DNA from: Antarcticimicrobium sp.
GTDB lineage: Bacteria; Pseudomonadota; Alphaproteobacteria; Rhodobacterales; Rhodobacteraceae
Length of the DNA: 64,000 bases
NCBI RefSeq assembly: GCF_029212575.1
Contig: NZ_JARGPK010000056.1
Coordinates: 62,001 to 126,000, forward strand
Direction: 5' to 3'
In this document: in pieces, positions 9,066 through 15,963 of the stretch
Numbering within the stretch: the first letter of the stretch is position 1
Layout: each line of letters begins with the position of its first letter
The notes under the pieces: model-generated
Told to the model about the DNA's origin: nothing
Database searches by the model: none
Seen by the model: the letters and a program-made list of their open reading frames with translations, nothing else
Translations under genes and position numbers: made by a program

Positions 9066-9147
9066 CACGCCAGAGGCGTGCCGATCAATAGGCGGCGCAC
9101 CTTTGGTGCGACGGAACGGGCCGTCGCTCGCCCGGCGCCTGCGGCGC
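9066..9147. repeat. Three short hairpins with 3-base loops
   Basis: CACGCC-AGA-GGCGTG at 9066-9080, CGCACC-TTT-GGTGCG at 9096-9110 and GCGCC-TGC-GGCGC at 9135-9147. All are perfect stems of 5 or 6 bp with 3-base loops. They lie where the base composition changes before the low-GC islet. Confidence 0.5.
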
Positions 9148-9454
9148 TGATCGGGCGGGGGCGGTTTGTGTTAGATGTGTCCTTACGGCCCTGACCGGCC
9201 GTTTGCGCGTTGTTCGACAGATGACCGCTTTCGAGGTTAAAACCGCCGAATGTCCCAACTGTTGCTTGCACCAGGATCCCATGAGGCGCGGATGCTAAAC
9301 CAAGATGGATGTGCCAACGGTAGACAGGCAGCGCGAGATACGTGAAGGTCGTCGATGCCTCACGATTGATTGCGGGTGCGCGTTCACCTTGGTATTCAAC
9401 CCTACGCCACTCGAAAGTTCGGTTAGGCGTATAGGGACTTTTACTGAGGCGAGT

Positions 9455-10168
9455 ATGAATTATACGGTTTACTGCGACGAAAGTCGCCATACAGGTGGTG
9501 CCGATTGCAAATATGCGGTTATCGGCGGGCTGTGGGTTGCTCGCGAGAGGCGAGATGCCATCAGCAAAGAGCTTCGTGGCTTAAAGACTGCAAATGATGT
9601 ATCTGCAGAACTGAAGTGGTCAAAGGTAAGCAGGCTAAAACTCGAGCCCTACAAGCGCGTTGTGGATTACTACTGGGACTGCCCCCACTTACACTACAGA
9701 GCGATTGTAGTCGATCAAGACACTGTCGATTACAAAAGCTTTCACGATGGTGACATGGAACTTGGATTCTACAAATTCTATTACGAGATGCTTGAGAAGT
9801 GGCTCCTCGCCGGAAATGACTACAATATTCTCCTTGATTTCAAGAACAACTCCAACGCAAGGCGACTTCCTGTATTGCGGCGCATGCTTCATAATTACTG
9901 CAATGCAAGGGGTGCCTCGGTCAGCAACTTAACCAGCATCGACTCGAAGCAATCCAACTTATCCCAAGTATGTGATCTATTCACTGGAGCTTTGTCGGCA
10001 GACGCGAACGGCCTACCGACTGGCTCACCTAAGCATGAACTAATAAAATATATGGAGCACCGTCGAGGGGTGTCCCCCCTATCCGCCCGGTCCACGTCCC
10101 CAGCCATGGGTAAGTTCAACGTATTTCGCATTGCGCTCAGGGGGGGCAGCCTGAGAGATGCCTGTTGA
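9455..10168 (+). CDS. DUF3800 protein in low-GC islet
   Basis: A 237-residue DUF3800 protein. The family's acidic motifs are visible: DES at residues 8-10 (after Y-x-V-Y-C), an acidic/Lys patch at about 52-57, Asp128 in the LLDFK strand, and a C-terminal block with Asp163 and Asp174 in an S-K-x-x-x-x-x-Q-x-x-D pattern. Family literature places DUF3800 near an RNase H-like fold with presumed metal-dependent nuclease chemistry; that is not proven. The gene is plainly AT-richer than its surroundings with non-preferred codons (ATA, AAA, TTA), which suggests transfer. GAGG 7-10 bases before 9455 supports the start. The next gene overlaps it by 11 bases. Confidence 0.8.
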   Translation: MNYTVYCDESRHTGGADCKYAVIGGLWVARERRDAISKELRGLKTANDVSAELKWSKVSRLKLEPYKRVVDYYWDCPHLHYRAIVVDQDTVDYKSFHDGDMELGFYKFYYEMLEKWLLAGNDYNILLDFKNNSNARRLPVLRRMLHNYCNARGASVSNLTSIDSKQSNLSQVCDLFTGALSADANGLPTGSPKHELIKYMEHRRGVSPLSARSTSPAMGKFNVFRIALRGGSLRDAC

Positions 10169-10637
10169 ACTTATGCAGCTGAATGGCTTGACTGATCCGG
10201 AAGACATATTCAAATACGGTCGACAGATCTATTCCGAGGAATTCCTAAATCAATCTCATAACCGCGGCCAAATGATAACTCATGATGGCGAAAATGTGGT
10301 GTTCTATGCTGATCGGTATGACCACGCATTTCGAACTTCTCCTGACAGGGCTCGGCGCGCTTATGATAAATCGAAGGTAGCAATAGACAGGATCGAGAGA
10401 ATCCTGTGGATCAAGGACTTGATAAGCAAGACACGCCCCAAAGTAACATGCAAAGAGAAGTCACCTCCGCCCCGGTGGAAGCGCGCCTATTACTGCTACG
10501 AACGCAACTATGTCGTATGGCTTGAGCCCCTCAGGGTTGAAGGTGGCCGACCAGTCGGCTGGAAGTTTTCATCGGCATATCCGCAGCCTGTGCCCGATTT
10601 CAAAAGGACAACACACGGCTTCAAGACTGTTCAGTAG
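10158..10637 (+). CDS. Unassigned 159-residue protein overlapping the DUF3800 gene
   Basis: I do not recognise this protein with certainty. It starts inside the last codons of the DUF3800 gene (11-base overlap), so the two are probably made from one transcript. It is basic and cytoplasmic, with no membrane segment. Its middle reads as a His-x-Phe, an Arg-rich helix, then R-I-E-R-I-L-W-I, and its end has Y-V-V-W-L followed by a W-K-F-S-S-A-Y strand. That spacing recalls small BECR-fold ribonucleases (Barnase-EndoU-ColicinE5/RelE-like), often carried by phages and toxin systems, but I rate this as a guess. Base use is AT-rich like the DUF3800 gene. Confidence 0.6.
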   Translation: MPVELMQLNGLTDPEDIFKYGRQIYSEEFLNQSHNRGQMITHDGENVVFYADRYDHAFRTSPDRARRAYDKSKVAIDRIERILWIKDLISKTRPKVTCKEKSPPPRWKRAYYCYERNYVVWLEPLRVEGGRPVGWKFSSAYPQPVPDFKRTTHGFKTVQ

Positions 10638-11052
10638 GGAGAGTATGCCCCGTGATTATCGGGCTCACGGGGCGGAAGCCAAATCCAAAGCCATAAGGCT
10701 CGGAGGAGTCGCATCAGCGACACTGGTCATTTAGTCTACCTGGCTGACAAAGTCAAGGCGGGCTGCGCGCGGTGGAAATACCGGAAAGAGGAGCAAGAGC
10801 CTGGAATTTCCTGACGAAACAATAACATGCCGGATTCTCCCACCTTCGTTTGAGCGCGCCATTGAGGGTAGTAGGATGCGACCGCCTGTCAACTGATGCT
10901 TGTTTGCCAGGACGGCCCTTCGGAGTATCGGTAGGCGGCATCTTGCTCTGTGCCGAACTTTGGCCAAGTGTTGAGTAGAACGTCGTCTGGGTTTGCGCCG
11001 TTGCTGTCGTTCGTCTTGAATGCAGCCAACTTCCGCTTCCACGCCCATCCCC
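10638..11052. other. Intergenic region at right edge of the low-GC islet
   Basis: 415 bases without a supportable gene. After the 10647 stem-loop there are two more small hairpins, AGCC-ATAA-GGCT near 10688 and GTCGC-ATCA-GCGAC at 10708-10721. The rest has intermediate GC content and frames without ribosome-binding sites; it may be the decayed right end of the transferred segment. Confidence 0.4.
10647..10673 (+). terminator. Hairpin after the DUF3800 islet genes
   Basis: A perfect 9-bp stem, GCCCCGTGA and TCACGGGGC, around a 9-base loop, 9 bases after the stop of the 159-residue protein. There is no T-run, so a Rho-independent role is uncertain. Confidence 0.45.
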
Positions 11053-11304
11053 CTACCTCCCCACCTCCTCCAACCCCTCCTTCACGATCCGCCAGCGCAT
11101 CAGCTCCTGCGCCACCTGGTAGGCCTTGTAGTCCAGGCTGCGGGTGGCGGCGGCGTCGAGCAGGGCCAGTTCCCGGGCGGGCACCAGCCCGGCCAGTTCC
11201 TTGCCGTTGCGGGTGATCATCACCCGGTCGCCGTCATGGGCGACAAGGCGCACGTAGCCGCCGAGCCGGTCGCGCAGCCGGGTGATCGGGCAGAGGTGGA
11301 GCAT
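11053..11304 (-). CDS. Phd/YefM-family antitoxin-like protein, no partner toxin
   Basis: An 83-residue protein. The N-terminal half matches the Phd/YefM fold: an L-R-x-x-L-x-x-Y helix region, then a D-x-D-R-V-x-I-T-R-N-G-K strand-turn-strand and a L-x-P-x-x-E-L segment. In this family the N terminus binds operator DNA and the C terminus wraps the toxin. The gene downstream on the same strand should be a RelE, Doc or VapC-type toxin, but nothing of that kind follows between 11052 and 10640. It may be an orphan antitoxin or a stand-alone regulator. Confidence 0.65.
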   Translation of the reverse strand: MLHLCPITRLRDRLGGYVRLVAHDGDRVMITRNGKELAGLVPARELALLDAAATRSLDYKAYQVAQELMRWRIVKEGLEEVGR

Positions 11305-11640
11305 GGGCGGGGCCTTTCGTCGGGGCAGGGGTCACGCGCGCAGAGCTTGCCGCCGTGGCGTTACCGCCCGGTAAACCCGCCGGGCGCTGCCCGGATATCA
11401 ACTGGCCGGAAACCCTCTTTGTACGAAACGGCGCCGAAACTCCCCAAACCGGAAAAACCGGGGGCCGGGCGGGGGTGGCAAACTGTACGGAATCCCCCCG
11501 GAACTCCCCGTTTCGTGGCGTCACTTGGCGTCACGTCACCCGCCCGCGCCGGGGGATTCGCCGCGCCAATACCTTGCGCCGCGCCGGGTTTCCAACCATC
11601 CTTGCCGCCAGGATTGAGCGCGGTCGGGGAGGACGCAGGA
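11305..11640. other. Intergenic region upstream of acyl-CoA synthetase
   Basis: 336 bases with no gene. It holds two copies of TGGCGTCAC at 11516-11524 and 11526-11534, spaced by exactly one helical turn and followed by a further GTCAC. It also has two related strings, TTGTACGAAAC near 11416 and ACTGTACGGAA near 11482. These may be regulator sites for the divergent antitoxin-like gene or the acyl-CoA synthetase. Confidence 0.35.
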
Positions 11641-13530
11641 ATGACATTTGCCGGAATGGACGATCGGATCGCGATCGAGAACGAGATGCCGTGGGAGGCC
11701 CGCGACCTTCCCAAGACGCTCTATCACCTGCTGGCCCGCACCGCGCATAAGTTCCCTGAAAACAAGGCGATAAGCTATCAATTGCTGTCCGGCCCCTCCG
11801 ACCGGGCCGAGACCCTGACCTGGGCGCAGCTCTTGGCCCGCACCAGCCAGGCCGCCAACCTGTTCCGCTCGCTCGGGGTCGGGGAAAAGGACGTCGTCGC
11901 CTGCGTGCTGCCCAACTGCACCGAGACCTTCGTCACCATCCTGGGCGGCGCCATCGCCGGAATCGTCAATCCTATCAACCCCTTGCTGGAACCGGAGCAG
12001 ATCGCATCCATCCTGCGCGAGACCAACGCCAAGGTGGTCGTCACCCTCAAACCCTTCCCGAAAACCGACGTCGCGCAGAAGGTCGCCGAAGCGGTCCGCC
12101 ACGCCCCGCATGTCGACACCGTGCTCGAGATCGACCTGAACCGCTACCTCACCCCGCCAAAGTCCTGGCTGGTGCCGCTGCTGCGCCCCAGGATCGAGGG
12201 CAAGGCCTTGATCGCGCACGCAGATTACAAGGATTTCAACAAGGAGGTGTCGAAACAGCCCGACACCCTGAGCTTCGACGACGGCGGCCAGGACCGGGTC
12301 GCCTTCTACTTCCACACCGGCGGCACCACCGGCATGCCCAAGGTCGCCCAGCACAAGTATTCCGGCGCCATCTACAATGGCTGGCTGGGGCACCGTCTGC
12401 TGTTCACCGAAAACGACAACATCATGTGCCCGCTGCCGCTGTTCCACGTTTTCGCCTGCCACGTGATCGGCATGGCGGCGGTCGCCTCGGGCGCGCATGT
12501 GGTGTACCCGACCCCGGCGGGCTATCGCGGCGACGGGGTGTTCGACAACTTCTGGAAACTGATCGAACGCTGGAAGATCAGCTTCATCATCACCGTGCCC
12601 ACCGCCGTCTCGGCGCTGATGCAGCGCAAGGTCGATGCCGATATCTCCACGGTGAAAACGGCCTTTTCCGGCTCCGCGCCGATGCCGCTGGAGCTGTTCA
12701 AGCGGTTCGAGAGCGCCTCGGGCGTGACCATCGTCGAGGGCTACGGGCTGACCGAGGCAACCTGTCTTGTCTCCTGCAATCCGCCGGCGGGCGAGAAGAA
12801 GGTCGGCTCGATCGGCATCCCCTTTCCCTACACCGATGTCAGGATCATGCGCGGCACCCCCGAAGGCCCGCAGGACTGCGCCGTGGACGAGATCGGCGAG
12901 ATCTGCATTTCCAACCCCGGGGTCTATGCCGGCAACACCTATACCGAGGCCGCGAAGAACAGCGACCTGTTCTACGATGACAAGTACCTGCGCACCGGCG
13001 ACCTTGGCCGGATCGACCCGGACGGCTACCTCTGGATCACCGGGCGCGCCAAGGATCTGATCATTCGCGGCGGCCACAACATCGACCCCGGCGAGATCGA
13101 GGAGGCGCTGCTGGCGCATGAAGCGGTGGCCTTTGCCGGCGCCATCGGCCAGCCCGACGCCTATGCAGGCGAGATGCCCTGCGCCTATGTCGAACTGGTC
13201 GAGGGCGCGACGGTCAGCGGAGAAGAACTGATGGAGCACTGCAAGGTCCACGTGCACGAGCGCGCCGCGCGGCCCAAGTTCATCGGCATCGTGGACGAAC
13301 TGCCCAAAACGGCGGTGGGCAAGATCTTCAAGCCCGACCTGCGCAAGATGGCGATCACGCGCGTCTTCAATGCGGCGCTCGAAGACGAAGGAATTCAGGC
13401 CCGCGTCGTCTCGGTGATCGACGACAAGACCCGCGGGCTGGTCGCAGAGCTGCGTCGCCACGGCGCGGATGAGGCCGATGTGGCGCAAGTGCTGGGCAAC
13501 TTCACCCGCCCCTGGGAGTGGGAGCAGTGA
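11641..13530 (+). CDS. AMP-dependent acyl-CoA synthetase
   Basis: A 629-residue ANL-superfamily ligase that activates a carboxylic acid with ATP and joins it to CoA. The P-loop-like motif YFHTGGTTGMPKVAQ lies mid-protein, followed by GYGLTEA and the hinge block YLRTGDLGRIDPDGYLWITG with RAKDLIIRGGHNI. The C-terminal domain has the catalytic lysine in L-P-K-T-A-V-G-K-I-F-K. Length is on the long side for the family, with an N-terminal extension. Substrate (medium or long chain, or aromatic) cannot be told. The start has GGAGG nine bases upstream; the esterase gene that follows overlaps its stop. Confidence 0.88.
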   Translation: MTFAGMDDRIAIENEMPWEARDLPKTLYHLLARTAHKFPENKAISYQLLSGPSDRAETLTWAQLLARTSQAANLFRSLGVGEKDVVACVLPNCTETFVTILGGAIAGIVNPINPLLEPEQIASILRETNAKVVVTLKPFPKTDVAQKVAEAVRHAPHVDTVLEIDLNRYLTPPKSWLVPLLRPRIEGKALIAHADYKDFNKEVSKQPDTLSFDDGGQDRVAFYFHTGGTTGMPKVAQHKYSGAIYNGWLGHRLLFTENDNIMCPLPLFHVFACHVIGMAAVASGAHVVYPTPAGYRGDGVFDNFWKLIERWKISFIITVPTAVSALMQRKVDADISTVKTAFSGSAPMPLELFKRFESASGVTIVEGYGLTEATCLVSCNPPAGEKKVGSIGIPFPYTDVRIMRGTPEGPQDCAVDEIGEICISNPGVYAGNTYTEAAKNSDLFYDDKYLRTGDLGRIDPDGYLWITGRAKDLIIRGGHNIDPGEIEEALLAHEAVAFAGAIGQPDAYAGEMPCAYVELVEGATVSGEELMEHCKVHVHERAARPKFIGIVDELPKTAVGKIFKPDLRKMAITRVFNAALEDEGIQARVVSVIDDKTRGLVAELRRHGADEADVAQVLGNFTRPWEWEQ

Positions 13531-14468
13531 GCGCCGCGCGCGACTATGCCAAGCTGATCGACGAGGAGGTCTGGGCCTTTATCCGAAAGACGGCGGAAAG
13601 CTATCCCGAGGATGCGGTCGCGGGCAGCATCGCCGACCAGCGCCGCGTCTATGACACCATGTGCGCGGTGTTTCACCAGGGCCGGCCCAAGGGTGTCACG
13701 GTCGAAGACCGGAGCGCAGACGGCGTGCCGGTGCGGATCTATTCCGCCGGCGATCCCAGTTGCACGGTGATGTATTTCCACGGCGGCGGCTTCGTCGTCG
13801 GCGGGCTCGACAGCCATGACGATGTCTGCGCCGAGATCTGCGCCATGACCGGGTATCGCGTGGTGTCGGTGGATTACCGTCTGTCGCCCGAGCATCACCA
13901 TCCCGCCGCCTTTGACGATTGCTGGGCGGCGACGCGATGGGCGGCGCAGGAATATGCCTGCGAGCTGGTGCTGGCCGGGGACAGCGCTGGTGGCAACCTT
14001 GCCGCGGCGGTGGCCCATCACGCGCGCGGCCGGCTTGACAGCATCCTGGGGCAGGTTCTGATCTATCCCGGGCTGGGCGGCGATGGCAGCGCACCCTCAT
14101 TCGAGGAAAACGCCGAGGCACCAATGCTGACCCTGGCCGAGGTCCGGTTCTATGAAAACATCCGCCTGGCCGAGGGGCAGGCGGTTCCGGTGGGCGATCC
14201 CACCTATGCCCCGCTGCAGGACAGCGATTTCTCCGGCCTGCCGCCCACGGTGATCGTCACCGCCGATTGCGACCCGATCCGCGACGACGGCGCGGAATAC
14301 GCGGCGCGGCTGCGCGAGGCCGGGGGCAAGGTGCACCGGATCAACGAGGAGGGGCTGGTGCATGGCTACCTCCGGGCGCGGACCATGGCAGAACGCGCGC
14401 GCGCAAGCTTCGAGCGGATCGAGGTCGCGATCGAGGCGCTGGGGCAGGGGATCTGGCCCTACGACTAG
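13527..14468 (+). CDS. Alpha/beta hydrolase of the HSL/acetyl esterase family
   Basis: A 313-residue cytoplasmic carboxylesterase. The oxyanion motif HGGG, the nucleophile motif GDSAGG, an aspartate in D-C-D-P-I-R-D-D and the histidine in E-G-L-V-H-G-Y together give the full catalytic triad of the hormone-sensitive lipase family. The GTG start at 13527 overlaps the stop of the acyl-CoA synthetase (GTGA), with a GGGAG site just upstream, so translation is coupled. The pair suggests that an ester is cut and the acid is then activated to its CoA thioester. Confidence 0.85.
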   Translation: MSAARDYAKLIDEEVWAFIRKTAESYPEDAVAGSIADQRRVYDTMCAVFHQGRPKGVTVEDRSADGVPVRIYSAGDPSCTVMYFHGGGFVVGGLDSHDDVCAEICAMTGYRVVSVDYRLSPEHHHPAAFDDCWAATRWAAQEYACELVLAGDSAGGNLAAAVAHHARGRLDSILGQVLIYPGLGGDGSAPSFEENAEAPMLTLAEVRFYENIRLAEGQAVPVGDPTYAPLQDSDFSGLPPTVIVTADCDPIRDDGAEYAARLREAGGKVHRINEEGLVHGYLRARTMAERARASFERIEVAIEALGQGIWPYD

Positions 14469-14526
14469 GTGCGCTGCGCCGGAAACCTGCCGTGATCGGG
14501 TAGGTACCGGGGAGTGGTTGATGCCA

Positions 14527-14544
14527 GCGGCCAACCTTGGCCGC
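14527..14544. terminator. Bidirectional hairpin between convergent genes
   Basis: GCGGCCA (14527-14533) and TGGCCGC (14538-14544) pair around an ACCT loop, midway between the esterase stop and the convergent phosphodiesterase stop. No clear T-run follows on either strand. Confidence 0.4.
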
Positions 14545-14592
14545 CAAGCTACCGTTCCACCATCCTGAAACGGGTTGTCCCCAGCCTTATCC

Positions 14593-15429
14593 TCACTCGA
14601 GGAATGGCTGCGCCTTCATCGTGTCGGGGATCGGCGCGCCCAGCCGTTTCAGGATCGTCGGCGCCAGTTGCAACTGGTCGATCACGCTGTCCTCCTCCGG
14701 CCCCTGTGCCGGCCCGAAGTAATAGAGCGCCGCCTCCTGCTGCAACGCGCCGCGCCCGCCGTGATGGCCGCGTTCGTCCTGCCCGTGGTCGGCGGTGACG
14801 ATCACCTCGTATCCCGCCGCAAGCCATTTCGGAATGAAAGGGGCCAGCATCTCGTCCATTACCGCGCAGGCGTGGTCCATTTCCTGGCAGTCGTGAAAGA
14901 ACCGGTGCCCCATGCTGTCGAGCGTGCAGGTATGCAGCATGCCGTAGTTCAGCCCGAAGCGCAGGCAGAGGTTGGTGAGCGTGGCGAAAAGGTCCACGTC
15001 CGACGGCGTCATCTGGTTGATCAGGCCGTATCCGGTCATGCTATGAAACCGGCCGTGATTGATGGTCTGGCTGTCCGGTTCGTCATATTCGATATCGCGG
15101 ACGTAATCGAAGGGGGCGCGGTTGAAGAACTCCGACCAGAAGGAATGCGCCACCGCGCCGGTCACCCCGCCGCCGGCGCGCACCTGGCTGAACACGTCCG
15201 GATGGGACAGCCGGAACACGTTGCCATTGCCGGTGCAGCCATGCTCTGCCGGGGCGACGCCGGTGTGGATCGAGGCATAGCAACTGGCCGAGATCGAGGG
15301 CAGCACCGCGCGGATTTTCCACACCCGCGCATCGCCGCTGTCGACCCAGCCCTCGAGATTGCCGAACAGCCGCCGCCAGTTGCGCCACGGCACCCCGTCG
15401 AGAATGATGAGAAGGAGTTTCCTGTCCAT
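14593..15429 (-). CDS. Alkaline phosphatase-superfamily phosphodiesterase/pyrophosphatase
   Basis: A 278-residue type I phosphodiesterase/nucleotide pyrophosphatase-like enzyme. Metal-binding features are the N-terminal I-I-L-D-G strand, the P-S-I-S-A-S segment where the family nucleophile (Ser/Thr) sits, H-T-C-T-L-D-S-x-G-H and V-T-A-D-H-G-Q-D-E-x-G-H-H-G-G. It has no signal peptide, so it probably acts in the cytoplasm. Substrate is unknown; members act on nucleotide sugars, phospholipids or phosphonates. It is convergent with the esterase gene. Confidence 0.75.
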   Translation of the reverse strand: MDRKLLLIILDGVPWRNWRRLFGNLEGWVDSGDARVWKIRAVLPSISASCYASIHTGVAPAEHGCTGNGNVFRLSHPDVFSQVRAGGGVTGAVAHSFWSEFFNRAPFDYVRDIEYDEPDSQTINHGRFHSMTGYGLINQMTPSDVDLFATLTNLCLRFGLNYGMLHTCTLDSMGHRFFHDCQEMDHACAVMDEMLAPFIPKWLAAGYEVIVTADHGQDERGHHGGRGALQQEAALYYFGPAQGPEEDSVIDQLQLAPTILKRLGAPIPDTMKAQPFLE

Positions 15430-15543
15430 GGCGTGCCCCCGGCGGATGCTGATTTGGTGCAGCCTAAGCGCAGGGCGGGGCCGGGCACAATGGGGGCCGT
15501 TGCGGAACCGGAGGTTGCGATCGGCCCCTGGCCCGCAAGGGGC

Positions 15544-15855
15544 TCAGCCCCGTTTCGGCTGGTTGTTTCGCAAGGCGTCCTGGACCTGCCTGTCGCTTAG
15601 CGAACTGTCGGCCTGTTTCAGGCAGGAGGCGATCTTGTTCATGTCAGGGCGTTGCGGAGGTTCGGACTGGCTGGCCGGTCGTTCCATCCTGGGGAAACAG
15701 GATTCGACCTGCGCGGTCGAGAGGCCGAGATCGGAGGCAATGGCGGCAAAGGGTGGCTCCGGCGGGCGGCCCTGGGCATCACCCTGATCGAGAAAAACCG
15801 TCGACAGCGACAGCCCGCCCAAAAGAAAGAGGCGGGCGAAAGGCTTGATAAGCAT
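15544..15855 (-). CDS. Small secreted protein of unknown function
   Basis: A 103-residue protein with a probable signal peptide (basic start, hydrophobic L-F-L-L-G-G-L-S-L-S-T-V-F-L run). The mature part holds two cysteines in similar settings (V-E-S-C-F and I-A-S-C-L-K) that could form a periplasmic disulfide, and a polar C terminus. I do not recognise the family. The start at 15855 has AGGA eight bases upstream; a longer in-frame start at 15891 looks less likely. Confidence 0.6.
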   Translation of the reverse strand: MLIKPFARLFLLGGLSLSTVFLDQGDAQGRPPEPPFAAIASDLGLSTAQVESCFPRMERPASQSEPPQRPDMNKIASCLKQADSSLSDRQVQDALRNNQPKRG

Positions 15856-15963
15856 GAATTTGTTCCTGTGTTGTGTAACACAGGGTTTCACGGCGGAGAG
15901 AGCGGGTTCCGTCGCCGAAAACCGGCCCCCACCGCGAAAAATACCGTTCAGCCGCCCCCGGGC

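Larger units (their letters stand above)
8838..9454. other. Intergenic region at left edge of the low-GC islet
   Basis: 617 bases with no gene that I can support. In order it holds the TGTCATCCC hairpin, GC-rich filler, three short stem-loops with 3-base loops (9066-9147), and from about 9195 a change to AT-richer sequence that continues into the DUF3800 gene. A GC-rich imperfect palindrome at 9400-9436 (CCCTACGCC against GGCGTATAGGG) lies just upstream of that gene's start and could be an operator or a leader hairpin. Confidence 0.5.

Noticed and set aside
9391-9428. attC-like pair (ATTCAAC ... GTTAGGC) upstream of the DUF3800 gene
   Set aside because: The two core sites match the degenerate consensus but do not pair with each other, and no integron integrase or further cassettes are present.
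9065-9490. 141-residue reverse-strand open frame near the islet border
   Set aside because: It has no ribosome-binding site, no domain and mixed composition, and it covers the hairpin cluster.
10731-11048. 105-residue reverse-strand frame downstream of the antitoxin-like gene, considered as its toxin
   Set aside because: Its sequence has no toxin-like core, no ribosome-binding site and no overlap with the antitoxin gene.
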